Below, one piece after another: positions 55,675 through 64,000 of a stretch of 64,000 nt of DNA. Numbering within the stretch: position 1 is the first letter of the stretch; each line of letters starts with the position of its first letter. The notes under the pieces are model-generated. The model had not been told where the DNA came from, did no database searches, and was given only the letters and a program-made list of their open reading frames with translations. The stretch spans positions 1 to 64,000 of the forward strand of contig JAOAHO010000003.1 in NCBI GenBank assembly GCA_026415195.1, read 5' to 3'. Source of the DNA: Bacteroidia bacterium (lineage in GTDB: Bacteria; Bacteroidota; Bacteroidia; B-17B0; Aurantibacillaceae). Made by a program: the position numbers and the translations under genes.

Positions 55675-58338
55675 TTACCTGATTAAAGTTACGTTACCTT
55701 TCAAACTTATTTTCTTGTTATCATAGGTGATTCCCTCCAGGCGATATATGTATACGCCTGAATTTAAAGGTTCACCATCAAATGTCCCGTCCCAACCTTC
55801 GCTTTGTTTGGTTGTTTCAAAAACCTTTTGACCCCAGCGGTTAAACACTTGTAGTAACATATTCTTTAAGCAATATCCATAAACTTTAAAAGTCTCGTTT
55901 TCATGATGATCTCGGCCATTGGGCGAAAAGGCATTCGGTATAAACATTTCCCCACAATCTTCCAGTACGATTACATTAATAGTATCTCGTGAAATGCACT
56001 GAGGTACAAAATATCCCTCTACAATGAACTGTTGAGATTGAACCGGAGCTATGGTTTGGAAGGGGCAAGTCAGGCAATTCATGTAAGGATTAGGATACCA
56101 ATTATAATGGGTAGCTCCGGTAGCTGTAAGTGCAATTTGCATACCGAATCTTATGGTAGTATCGCTGGCCAATTGTCCGGGTGGAACTATTGTCGTGTTC
56201 GGGTAATCAAAAACTTTTACCATTTGGTTAATGCCTTTCGTTACGGGGGGGCCATAAGGGTTACCAACAGTTAAGATAACATTATATTTTCCAGGTAAAT
56301 TATAACATACAGTTGGGGCCTGTAATGTGGAAGTAGCTGGATTTCCGCCGGGGAATATCCAATTACAGGTTTGGGGCTCACCGGCATCGGTTGTATTCGT
56401 AAAGGTAATACACTGCCCCGTACATAAAGTATCTTCATTGTTTGTAATGGAAAATGTTACCTGTGTGACATAACGGCAATCAATTATTCGTATGGTAATG
56501 GTGTCCTCGGCATAACAACCGTCAATTCCATTGTATCCCGATCGGACTGTGTAAGTTTTAGTGGATGGCAATTTAGAATTAGGAATAATCAAAACGGAAT
56601 AATCATTAATGGGGCCCACAATAGTGTTATCATTACCGCAAGGTTGGGTGGTTGTACTGATAGCACACCAGGTGAATGTGGGTACAACTCCCGGAGGTAA
56701 AGTATTAGGCGGACCAGCATTCAGGTTTTTGGCAGTTAGGGTAATGGTGTTAGGAATTCCTGTAATATCCCCGGTATAACAAACGGTGTGTACGGGAACA
56801 CCGTTAATAGTTGGAATAAAAGCAGCAACGGTAGGTTGAGCCAAAACTGTAGTATGTACCAGGCGTTGAATAGATACACATCCCCTGCCATCAAACATTT
56901 CTACCGTATAGGTGATTTCTGCTGAAGGTGAGTTTGGCGCTATGGTGGGACATGCCACAACAGTTTGAGCAAGGGGGTTATTAAGTGATGCAGGTGCAGT
57001 CGAGGGTTCTGTCCAACTGTACGTAAATGGTGGCGGAACATTGGTAGCGGTATTGACCACTGTGAAATTAAAACAACTTCCGTTACAGGTTATGGGAGAC
57101 GGAGGAACAACATTAATGGTAACCTGAGGAATCACCGTAACGGTAATAATGGCTGTTCCAGAGCAGACAGAAGTGTAGCCCACCACCGTATATTGTGTAG
57201 ATGTGTGGGGCCTGACCACTACCGTGGGACCGACACAAGGCGTAATGTATTGATCACAAGGTGCCCAGGAATACCATGTTGCACCCCCTGCAATTAATGT
57301 AACCGGCTTGGAATATTTTGGATTGTTTGTGGCGATGCAGGTAGTGTAATCCGATTGGGTTACCAGAATGTTCAATGGCGACAATGTACCTATGGTAATC
57401 ACACTCATGGAAGGACATCCAAAGGAAGGAGCAGTACCCTGAACCGAGTAAGTACCGGGTCCGACGGCAACGGATGGCTGGTTTGAAATGGTTCCGGTGA
57501 TATTTCCACCCCACCAATCAAATGAATTGGCACCGCTTCCGGAGAGTGTGGCATTATAACCGGCACAAACAGCCGTGTGTGATACCGTAATATTCATGGG
57601 GGGGCCTTGTCCGATTACAACAACAGCATTTGCCGTGCCCGTACATCCACCTTGTTCCCCTACCACCACATAGCCGGTTGTGACCGATGGGCTGGCAACC
57701 GGATTTGCTATCAGTGAATTTGAAAGTGAAGAAGAGGGTGTCCATGTGTAATTGGTTGCGCCACTGGCAGTTAAATTTGCCGATTGCCCTATACAAATGG
57801 TTTGGGAACTTGGAGTAATAGAAACATTAGGTGAGTTATTGACAGTCACAACCTGTGAAGCAGTACCAACCACATTAGTCCCATTTAGTGCCACTAAAAC
57901 TACCGTGTAAGTTCCCGATGATGGAAACGTTACTCCAACCTGTGTTCCGCTGGCAGGTGAAAAAATGGCTCCTGCCGGGTTACTTGCCCATGTATAGGAA
58001 GTTGCACCTGCAATGGTTTGAGTAACGGTAGCTTGATTTGATTGGTTAGTACATGCTGTAGACGGAATTGTGAATGTTAAATTTGTAACTTTTATAGCAA
58101 TCCTATCGGCCGAATAAGATAGTTCTGAGCCCATCGGTTCGTTATTAAGCCGGGAAAAATCCCCAATGAAATTAGAAATGAGATTATAATTCTGGATTAC
58201 ATTAAGTAAATAAGAGCTTTCATGTTTGGTAAGCATCCCTACATTGCATCCGGTTTCGATATTTGGCTTCAAACACAAAGCCCGTGAAAAAAAGATACAA
58301 AAACAAAAAAATAAAAACAACGCAAGGATTTTTTTCAT
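55675..58338 (-). CDS. Large Ig/PKD-repeat surface protein with type B (gliding-associated) T9SS sorting domain
   Basis: 887 residues from the ATG at 58338 (MKKILALFLFFCFCIFFSRA). The frame extends to 58404, but a complete TTG-N19-TAATTTTG promoter lies between, so the shorter start is right. It has several Ig/PKD-like repeats rich in Thr/Ser/Cys (VNNSPNVSITPSSQTICIG, TASGATNYTWTPSSSLSNS, TITLTAKNLN). The C-terminal ~90 residues (FIPNAFSPNGRDHHENETFK, VFNRWGQKVFETTKQSEGWD, NSGVYIYRLEG) are a T9SS type B sorting domain. It is paired with the PorP/SprF gene that follows. Probably a cell-surface adhesin. Confidence 0.9.
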   Translation of the reverse strand: MKKILALFLFFCFCIFFSRALCLKPNIETGCNVGMLTKHESSYLLNVIQNYNLISNFIGDFSRLNNEPMGSELSYSADRIAIKVTNLTFTIPSTACTNQSNQATVTQTIAGATSYTWASNPAGAIFSPASGTQVGVTFPSSGTYTVVLVALNGTNVVGTASQVVTVNNSPNVSITPSSQTICIGQSANLTASGATNYTWTPSSSLSNSLIANPVASPSVTTGYVVVGEQGGCTGTANAVVVIGQGPPMNITVSHTAVCAGYNATLSGSGANSFDWWGGNITGTISNQPSVAVGPGTYSVQGTAPSFGCPSMSVITIGTLSPLNILVTQSDYTTCIATNNPKYSKPVTLIAGGATWYSWAPCDQYITPCVGPTVVVRPHTSTQYTVVGYTSVCSGTAIITVTVIPQVTINVVPPSPITCNGSCFNFTVVNTATNVPPPFTYSWTEPSTAPASLNNPLAQTVVACPTIAPNSPSAEITYTVEMFDGRGCVSIQRLVHTTVLAQPTVAAFIPTINGVPVHTVCYTGDITGIPNTITLTAKNLNAGPPNTLPPGVVPTFTWCAISTTTQPCGNDNTIVGPINDYSVLIIPNSKLPSTKTYTVRSGYNGIDGCYAEDTITIRIIDCRYVTQVTFSITNNEDTLCTGQCITFTNTTDAGEPQTCNWIFPGGNPATSTLQAPTVCYNLPGKYNVILTVGNPYGPPVTKGINQMVKVFDYPNTTIVPPGQLASDTTIRFGMQIALTATGATHYNWYPNPYMNCLTCPFQTIAPVQSQQFIVEGYFVPQCISRDTINVIVLEDCGEMFIPNAFSPNGRDHHENETFKVYGYCLKNMLLQVFNRWGQKVFETTKQSEGWDGTFDGEPLNSGVYIYRLEGITYDNKKISLKGNVTLIR

Positions 58339-58374
58339 TTTAAGGCAACTATTATTTCTATACGTAAAATTACC

Positions 58375-58404
58375 CAAAATTAATGAATTATTGGTGATTT
58401 TCAA
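58375..58404 (-). promoter_or_regulatory. Bacteroidota promoter of the type B cargo / PorP operon
   Basis: The minus strand has TTG (58404-58402), exactly 19 bases, then TAATTTTG (58382-58375). Transcription would start about 30 bases before the ATG at 58338. Confidence 0.75.
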
Positions 58405-58425
58405 TAATTTAAATTAGCCGCTTAC

Positions 58426-60204
58426 TCATTTAAAATTGTTATTTTTTAATCTTTCCCATCTTTTTCGGTCTAATCCGTAAATATCCACATACATTTCGTA
58501 TTTATTCCATTCCGTATCGGTTTTGAAAGTATAATAACTTACTTTTAATGGCAAAGCAGACTTAATACGTATTTTTCTTTGTTCGGGTTGCAATAACCAT
58601 TTATCTATAGTATCAAACGGAATTTTCAGGGTATCTTCCCTTATCAGGTATCGTACTAACTCTTGATATTTTTCCACCCTCATGCATCCATGGCTTTGAA
58701 AACGGTAAAAAGTTTTGAAATAGCGTTTGCTGTTCGTATCATGCAAATAAACCCCATACGGGTTATGAAAATTAAATTTTACCACTCCCAAACTGTTATC
58801 TACGCCTATCCTTTGCCTGATTCTTAACGGAAAGTATTCTTTATTGTATCTTTTCCATGGCAATTTACCCGGATTTGCAATAGGTTTACCAAAAGCTCCG
58901 ATTACCTCAAAATTTTTCTTTCTTAAATATCCCGTGTCCCGTTGTACCATGGGAAGTATTTCCTCCGTAGCTATTTTAAAAGGGACATTCCAGTATGGAT
59001 ATATGATTATTTCATTGATTTTACCTTCCAGTAAAGGGGTGGGGGTCTCGGGTTTTCCCACCACCACCCTTGAATACAATACTATGGTGTCTTCTTTGAG
59101 TTTATCTTTTTTTAACTTTAATAATTTTTTCTTTCTAAACTCCTTGCTAAGGAATTTTTTATTATCCATATCAAACAAAATGAAATCAGCCGATGGAATA
59201 TTCAGCCACAAAACCCTTTTAGGCCATTTCTCGGGTTCACGCCTATAACGATCTAGGGCCATCTGAATTTGCCAAAGCCATTCCTCTTTACTGAGTTTAA
59301 GTGCCATTCGTGTATATTTACCGGCTTTTCCGTCAGGTTCCAAATTCCACATCTTTTGAAATTTTTTGAGGGCTTTGGCAACTCTTATGCTGTCATTTCC
59401 TTTTATGGAAGAATCCAGTTCTCCGGTTTTAGTAAACCGAAAAATTAAATATTGACACAAAGAATCTTTATCTATAGAATCCTTCATTAAAGGAGGATAT
59501 TCCGGATAGTTTTTCCAAAATTCCAAAAAGCTACGATAGTGTCCATAAATATGCCTAAACATGGGCGTTTGGGGCAAAAACTCATAAAACAATGTAGTGA
59601 ATTTTTTTTCTTCAAAGCCTTGCTTTAGCTTATTCAGCCATGCCGTATCACAAAATGAAAAATTTTTCGGAACTCGAACTGAATCGTTGAAAAAATACCC
59701 ATATTTTACAGCCTTTGCCATTTGAAAATATATTTCCGTAAACCTCAATTCCAACTCCAATAAATACATCAAGGATTGATTTTTTTCAACGAATCGGATT
59801 AATTTTTGTAATGTATCGAATTTAAAAAATTTTTTTTCAAGGCCGAAAATCTCGGCATTATTCAATAAATTCAGTATGGAATCAGCCAATGGAGTAATTT
59901 TCTTTCCATCCGTAAATACCACTTCATAATGATTTGGATCAAACAATAAAGATAAAGCATAAAAAGTATCTTTCTCCAAAATTAAATATCCTTTAGCCGA
60001 TTTTCGTATATATTCTTTCCATGCCTCATCCAATATTTCTTTTTCCGATTTATTGTCTTTTTTTATGATTTCTGTTTTATGCGTAACATCGTCTTTTTGC
60101 TCTTTTACACAAGCATAACAAAATAAGATATTTAATAATGCAAATAAAAAAACCCCTTCATCTAAAGGGGTCCCGCAAATATTAACAAAAAATCGGTTTA
60201 TCAA
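58426..60204 (-). CDS. L,D-transpeptidase (YcbB-like) with unusual start
   Basis: Up to 592 residues from TTG at 60204. Domains: helical front (~60-250), a peptidoglycan-binding module near 265-310 (ALKKFQKMWNLEPDGKAGKY) and a YkuD catalytic domain at ~330-525 with FRFQSHGCMRVEKYQELVRY, whose Cys is the nucleophile (near 507). The layout follows YcbB-type enzymes that make 3-3 cross-links. The only in-frame start lies upstream of an intrinsic terminator hairpin. An ATG in the hairpin (60161-60159) followed by one extra T in the T7 run would give a clean lipoprotein signal ending at NILFCYAC. A slip, error or true TTG start cannot be told apart. Confidence 0.83.
   Translation of the reverse strand: MINRFFVNICGTPLDEGVFLFALLNILFCYACVKEQKDDVTHKTEIIKKDNKSEKEILDEAWKEYIRKSAKGYLILEKDTFYALSLLFDPNHYEVVFTDGKKITPLADSILNLLNNAEIFGLEKKFFKFDTLQKLIRFVEKNQSLMYLLELELRFTEIYFQMAKAVKYGYFFNDSVRVPKNFSFCDTAWLNKLKQGFEEKKFTTLFYEFLPQTPMFRHIYGHYRSFLEFWKNYPEYPPLMKDSIDKDSLCQYLIFRFTKTGELDSSIKGNDSIRVAKALKKFQKMWNLEPDGKAGKYTRMALKLSKEEWLWQIQMALDRYRREPEKWPKRVLWLNIPSADFILFDMDNKKFLSKEFRKKKLLKLKKDKLKEDTIVLYSRVVVGKPETPTPLLEGKINEIIIYPYWNVPFKIATEEILPMVQRDTGYLRKKNFEVIGAFGKPIANPGKLPWKRYNKEYFPLRIRQRIGVDNSLGVVKFNFHNPYGVYLHDTNSKRYFKTFYRFQSHGCMRVEKYQELVRYLIREDTLKIPFDTIDKWLLQPEQRKIRIKSALPLKVSYYTFKTDTEWNKYEMYVDIYGLDRKRWERLKNNNFK
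60146..60171 (-). terminator. Intrinsic terminator after the small His-rich gene
   Basis: On the minus strand CCCCTT (60070-range end at 60070+ not used; bases 60170-60165) pairs with AAGGGG (60158-60153) over a 6-base loop and runs into seven Ts. It lies about 30 bases after the stop at 60201 and overlaps the 5' end of the L,D-transpeptidase frame. Confidence 0.7.
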
Positions 60205-60428
60205 TGATTGTCTCCGGTTGTATGATTTTGCGTGGATTCTGGGTTATCATGTGTGGCATGTGTATTTACCGCAGCCGAATCAGGGCTGTGTTCTTCACTA
60301 TGCGGAGTAGGATTGAATAAGCCAATAATTAAAAGAATAATTAATATGACTATTAAGCCGGAAATGAGAGGAGCATAAAATGCAACCGGCTTTTGTATTT
60401 CCACATGATTGTTATCGGTATGTCCCAT
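60201..60428 (-). CDS. Small single-pass membrane protein with His/Asp-rich tail
   Basis: 75 residues. One membrane helix (APLISGLIVILIILLIIGLF, ~19-38) separates a short N-terminus (MGHTDNNHVEIQKPV) from a C-terminal tail rich in His, Glu, Asp and Thr (HSEEHSP, THATHDN, NHTTGDNH). I do not recognise the family. The tail could bind metal or be a flexible linker. It has its own exact promoter upstream and a terminator downstream, which supports a real, independently expressed gene. Its stop overlaps the TTG of the L,D-transpeptidase. Confidence 0.7.
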   Translation of the reverse strand: MGHTDNNHVEIQKPVAFYAPLISGLIVILIILLIIGLFNPTPHSEEHSPDSAAVNTHATHDNPESTQNHTTGDNH

Positions 60429-60452
60429 AATTTATTTTTTAGATTAACGCAA

Positions 60453-60482
60453 CAAAATTAACGATTGTTTTTTAAAATCCAA
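60453..60482 (-). promoter_or_regulatory. Bacteroidota promoter of the small membrane protein gene
   Basis: The minus strand has TTG (60482-60480), exactly 19 bases, then TAATTTTG (60460-60453), placed 25-30 bases before the ATG at 60428. It overlaps the last codons of the T9SS cargo gene upstream. Confidence 0.7.
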
Positions 60483-61537
60483 AGACGAAATGTTAAATTA
60501 TTAGTTATATCAACACCTTTTAACAAATAAATGCCTTCTTCCAAATCGGATATGTCCATGACATGATTTGCCATTTCATCCCACTTTTTAATCACCTTGC
60601 CATCCAAATTAATAATTTCTATACCAATGGTTCGAGGTGGTAAATTTTTTAAGTAGATTTTTTCAAAGGCAGGTATAGGAAAAACTATGGGATGGGGTTC
60701 TAAGGGGGAATATTCGTTAGCTGAAGTTAGAGCTAAATAATTATCACGGTAACGGGCTAATGTTGGTGTAAATTGATTTCCAATCATATTGCCCGTAATT
60801 TCCAAGAAAGGAATTTTAGAAGTAGTGGTAAGCCACTGATAGGATCGTTGAACATTTGGGAAGACTAATGGAAAAAATTGATTTTTAATGGAATCGGTGG
60901 AATATTGAGTAGTAATTATTCTGAGACAAGGTGCAGTGCCGTATGGAGTGGTAATGGTGCCCCAACCGTCACATTTGGTAACCCTATAGCCGGTTTTGGT
61001 ATAAACAAACGGAAGCAAAGTGGTGTTCGGTGTGGAAAATCGGAATGTTGTACTGTCATATTTCGGGTAGCTTAAGGGAAAAAAGTATAACTCATCTTTG
61101 TCAGAAAAGTAAGATGGCACAGGTACGTTGGAAAACGTCACACCTAAACCATCCACAATGAAAGCTTGTGTTGGTGTAGTTTGTTTTTTATAAAAATTAT
61201 ATACGTTTGTCATTTTTATCACCCCAAGGTTAATGGTGTCGGCAACTTTTTCTCCATATTCCTGGATTCCTACAAAGAAAAACGCATATGGAGTTTGAAG
61301 GGCATGTTTGAAATCCCTGCGTCCTTGTGCAATGGGAACCAGGCTTGAAAAATTCCATGTAAAATTCGTGCCGGTTTGGGTATAATCGCCCACTGAACTT
61401 AATTGCGCAATAGAATACCTGAGGGTATCATTGGCCCCCGGCATGTGGCTGTTATTTAAAGTTATGGGTTGAGAATAAATCTGATATGCCGGAATTAAGG
61501 TACCAATAAAAAAGCTTAAGAAACGTTTTACATGCAT
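60458..61537 (-). CDS. T9SS type A cargo of unknown function
   Basis: 359 residues from the ATG at 61537 (MHVKRFLSFFIGTLIPAYQIYSQ, a signal peptide). The open frame begins at 61570 but would overlap the divergent barrel gene. The body is beta-rich with no recognised enzyme motif (GDYTQTGTNFTWNFSSL, SPLEPHPIVFPIPAFEKIYL). The C-terminal ~75 residues (IGIEIINLDGKVIKKWDEM, LEEGIYLLKG) look like a T9SS type A sorting domain, though the usual YPNP is PIPA here. Confidence 0.75.
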   Translation of the reverse strand: MHVKRFLSFFIGTLIPAYQIYSQPITLNNSHMPGANDTLRYSIAQLSSVGDYTQTGTNFTWNFSSLVPIAQGRRDFKHALQTPYAFFFVGIQEYGEKVADTINLGVIKMTNVYNFYKKQTTPTQAFIVDGLGVTFSNVPVPSYFSDKDELYFFPLSYPKYDSTTFRFSTPNTTLLPFVYTKTGYRVTKCDGWGTITTPYGTAPCLRIITTQYSTDSIKNQFFPLVFPNVQRSYQWLTTTSKIPFLEITGNMIGNQFTPTLARYRDNYLALTSANEYSPLEPHPIVFPIPAFEKIYLKNLPPRTIGIEIINLDGKVIKKWDEMANHVMDISDLEEGIYLLKGVDITNNLTFRLWILKNNR

Positions 61538-61563
61538 ACTTGTAAATTTACAAAATAAAACCC

Positions 61564-63234
61564 TTGGCAAAAACCAAAAAAAATAAGCCCTTATTATTCT
61601 GCATTATTATCACCTGTTTTGTTATTCATTTTTCCGGCCAAACGACAAAACTGGAATTGTTAACAGGAAACAAAAAAGAAAAATATGTTTTTAGGGATAG
61701 TATGAGTGCTTCAAAATTCATTGAAAATTTGATTATTCAGTTGATATTGGATGGGTACCCGGAATTACATTCGAAAATAATAAAAATTTCATCCAATGAA
61801 TTACTATGTAAAATTGAAAAAAACAAAAAATATAAACACATTTTTATCCATGAGGAAAACGGTAATATGAGGCATGGTCAAAAAAGTCACCGCCACCCTG
61901 AAAAATATGTTTTGGTCCTACTCGAAAAAATGAATAAGGAAGGATATTGTTTTTCATCGGTCAGCATCCATCAAATTGAAAAAAAAAACGATTCAGTATT
62001 TTTTACCCTTCATGTTTTGAAAGGCCCTAAAGTTTTTTTTGACTCCGTACTAAATAAAGGTAAAGCATCCGTAAAGCTTAAGGTATTCAGCCGCATCAGC
62101 GGCATTCGAAATGGTTACGTATTTTCCGACAAGACATTAAATGAAGCTTCAAAGAGAATTAATGCAACGGGATTTATGGTGATATCAGCCCCTCCTGTCA
62201 TCCGATACCAGCAAGGTAAAATGAAAGTTTGGATGTATGCCGATCCTTTAAGCGGATCAAGATTCGATGGCATAGCGGGGCTTCAGCCCGACCCGACTAG
62301 CAATAAAGCCGTACTGACCGGAAATATCCAGATACATTTAAAAAACTCCCTCCTGCATCATGCCGAAGATTTAAAAATGGAATGGAGGCGCGTCAAAGCC
62401 CAAACACAAGAAATCCAGCTATCAGGAAAACTTCCTTATGTATTCGGAACGGGAATGGGAACGGAAGGAAAATTCAATTTGTTCCGCCAGGACTCTTCGG
62501 TTTTAGATGTACAATGGGAAGGCGGATTGCACTTTTTTCTCTCGGGAATGAATTCTGTCAGGATATATTCCTCACAACGCAACAACAGCGGAAAAAGTAA
62601 TGCCGTACCCGGATTTTTATCGGGCGAAAGCAAAACCACCATGGGGGGCATCGGTTTGAATATTGAAAAAACCAACTTCCCCTTAAATCCGACACGGGGA
62701 ATGATCATACAAATCAATGCCGCTACGGGCAAAAGAACCATTAAAACAAAAATTTCAGTTCAGGAAAACGAAAATGTTCAAACGAACCATTATCATGAGT
62801 CCAAAGGATTATTTCAGTTTTTTATTCCCGTAAGCCAGCGTCAATGCATCATGACGGGCATAAGGTGGATGGGGGCTTCTACCTCTTCCCCGCTTTTGCC
62901 TTCCGAACTTTTCAGGGTGGGTGGTCTTCAAACATGGCGCGGCTTCGATGAAAATCAATTCCTGGCAAGTGCTTATGCCATCCATACTTTGGAGTATCGC
63001 TTTGTGTTTTCGACGCTTTCCCACTTGTCCGTTTTTACCGATGCCGGTTGGTTCGAACGATTGCAGGTAAACAGCTACAAAAGTTCGTTCGCTTTCGGTT
63101 ACGGTATAGGCACACAACTCGAAACCAAAGGCGGCATTATCCGATTGGCTTATGCTTTGGGGAACTTATCCGGGCAAACTCCCGACTTCAGGGCCGGAAA
63201 AATTCACGTGGGATTCGTATCGGTTTTTAAATAA
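61564..63234 (+). CDS. BamA/TamA-like outer-membrane beta-barrel protein
   Basis: 556 residues from TTG at 61564; an in-frame stop (61555-61557) and no ATG before the signal peptide (LLFCIIITCFVIHFSGQ) make TTG the likely start. Residues ~70-220 contain POTRA-like sections (VLLEKMNKEGYCFSSVSIHQ, VLKGPKVFFDSVL, INATGFMVIS). The barrel (~240-556) ends with FRVGGLQTWRGFDENQFLAS, the conserved lock-strand RGF motif here as WRGF near 456, and LSVFTDAGWF. Shorter than BamA and with few POTRAs, so a TamA or accessory Omp85-type role is more likely. Confidence 0.8.
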   Translation: MAKTKKNKPLLFCIIITCFVIHFSGQTTKLELLTGNKKEKYVFRDSMSASKFIENLIIQLILDGYPELHSKIIKISSNELLCKIEKNKKYKHIFIHEENGNMRHGQKSHRHPEKYVLVLLEKMNKEGYCFSSVSIHQIEKKNDSVFFTLHVLKGPKVFFDSVLNKGKASVKLKVFSRISGIRNGYVFSDKTLNEASKRINATGFMVISAPPVIRYQQGKMKVWMYADPLSGSRFDGIAGLQPDPTSNKAVLTGNIQIHLKNSLLHHAEDLKMEWRRVKAQTQEIQLSGKLPYVFGTGMGTEGKFNLFRQDSSVLDVQWEGGLHFFLSGMNSVRIYSSQRNNSGKSNAVPGFLSGESKTTMGGIGLNIEKTNFPLNPTRGMIIQINAATGKRTIKTKISVQENENVQTNHYHESKGLFQFFIPVSQRQCIMTGIRWMGASTSSPLLPSELFRVGGLQTWRGFDENQFLASAYAIHTLEYRFVFSTLSHLSVFTDAGWFERLQVNSYKSSFAFGYGIGTQLETKGGIIRLAYALGNLSGQTPDFRAGKIHVGFVSVFK

Positions 63235-63992
63235 TTATTTCCTTCAAGCGCCAACAAAAAAAGCCAGCACATGAAAAGGCCGAAAATCGGTAGCCCCATA
63301 AAAACGGCAATGAAAAGGTGCATGGATATCCCGATCAAAACATAAATTTTTTTTATTTTATTAAGAAAAAAAATTATCGGAAATGTTACCTGATAGGCAA
63401 TAACAATATAAGACAAAGGCATAGAAACGACGGTTGGAAATGAAATTAAAAAAGGATTGAACCAGTCCGAATCAAAAATCCTGTGTATGGCCTGACCGCT
63501 CCGCCAAACCTCAGATTTCAATTTAAACAACCCCGACAAGACATACACCATCATCCATTGTATCCGGCATGCCCGCCAAATAATGTTCTTCAAATCCGCT
63601 TTAATGATGACACCGTCAGGAAAGAAAGCACATAAAAAAACAAAAAGCCCTATCAGGTAATGGCCGTCGTGAATCCATTCAAAATGATAGTGGTTCATAT
63701 TGAGGAGGATAAACCACAGCATGATATCAGAAATGAACAATCTTTTGTATAAAAACAAACCCAGACATGCCGTCAGCATTGCCATGCTCCATAAAGTATA
63801 ATATAAACACCTGCTTTGATAGAAAAAAAGGTGGGTCAGATAGTGTAAAAAATCATCGGAATAATTTTTTTCTAAAACCGTTTTCGGTTCACCGACAATT
63901 ACATATTCCAACAGTGCAAGAACAGAAAAGAAATAGATTCCCCTATGAAAAATATGATAAATTTTTTTTAATTGAAAAATCAAATTAAACAT
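63204..63992 (-). CDS. HTTM-like membrane protein (vitamin-K-carboxylase-related)
   Basis: 262 residues with about seven hydrophobic segments (IYFFSVLALLEYVIV, SMAMLTACLGLFLYKRLFIS, SYIVIAYQVTFPIIFFLN). The central segment RIQWMMVYVLSGLFKLKSEV followed by WRSGQAIHRIFDSDWF matches the pattern of HTTM proteins (helix with SGLxKL, then W-x-x-G-x-A). The family includes gamma-carboxylase relatives, but most bacterial members lack a known activity. It overlaps the 3' end of the barrel gene by 31 bp on the opposite strand. Confidence 0.68.
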   Translation of the reverse strand: MFNLIFQLKKIYHIFHRGIYFFSVLALLEYVIVGEPKTVLEKNYSDDFLHYLTHLFFYQSRCLYYTLWSMAMLTACLGLFLYKRLFISDIMLWFILLNMNHYHFEWIHDGHYLIGLFVFLCAFFPDGVIIKADLKNIIWRACRIQWMMVYVLSGLFKLKSEVWRSGQAIHRIFDSDWFNPFLISFPTVVSMPLSYIVIAYQVTFPIIFFLNKIKKIYVLIGISMHLFIAVFMGLPIFGLFMCWLFLLALEGNNYLKTDTNPT

Positions 63993-64000
63993 TTAAAATC

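Noticed and set aside
58339-58404. Extended N-terminus of the type B cargo
   Set aside because: A full TTG-N19-TAATTTTG promoter occupies this stretch and the signal peptide starts at 58338.

Overview
The window is a piece of a Bacteroidota chromosome. The evidence is consistent: type IX secretion (T9SS) cargo with type A and type B C-terminal sorting domains, a PorP/SprF protein, a PorE-like TPR/propeller/OmpA protein, GWxTD and GIN-domain proteins, a long-form GAPDH, and promoters of the Bacteroidota form TTG-N19-TAnnTTTG (three exact matches). Composition is AT-rich, most strongly in the intergenic spaces and in two membrane-protein genes. No rRNA, prophage, CRISPR array or biosynthetic cluster is visible. 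The species cannot be named from the sequence.

Layout. 1-1024 is insertion-sequence debris: a 3'-truncated IS1380-type transposase, the start of a second copy, and an orphan IS30-type end. 1025-17298 (all minus) holds secreted or envelope proteins: a beta-helix T9SS cargo with a C-type lectin T9SS cargo, a propeller/M28 peptidase/PDZ protein, ndk and gap, an ECF sigma / membrane anti-sigma / GIN-barrel operon, another T9SS cargo and an AsmA protein. 17551-20106 has a truncated T9SS-type fragment and a cysteine desulfurase / GNAT / Crp operon. 20105-26879 (plus) has an EamA transporter, a zinc-ribbon protein, a TPR protein, a PorE-like protein, two OmpH/Skp chaperones and a MerR regulator. After tRNA-Ser(UGA) come a GWxTD protein, a GT2 glycosyltransferase and a degenerate IS30 element (29990-31089).

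31194-35863 is a tight operon of a 2-hydroxyacid dehydrogenase, an M50/CBS site-2 protease and a Ca-type P-ATPase. It is followed by a potassium-channel-like protein with an altered filter, coaE-recG, trmD and a propeller/SpoIIE-type phosphatase. tRNA-Ser(GCU) precedes ispF-pgk-dut-flippase. 46962-54619 mixes accessory membrane proteins (a polytopic patatin, a GT-C-like protein) with a cyclase, glutaryl-CoA dehydrogenase and PhoH. 54623-63992 returns to the envelope: PorP/SprF with a type B cargo, an L,D-transpeptidase with an odd start, a small His-rich membrane protein, a type A cargo, a BamA/TamA-like barrel and an HTTM-like protein.

The main theme is cell-envelope construction and T9SS export, interleaved with housekeeping genes. 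I did not find a convincing new multi-gene system. The most unusual items are the nested IS remnants, the IS30 copy broken by a 5-bp tandem duplication and an A-run loss, the TGMGP pore protein, the membrane-anchored patatin, the protease/ATPase operon, and the L,D-transpeptidase whose best start lies inside a terminator and needs one extra T.
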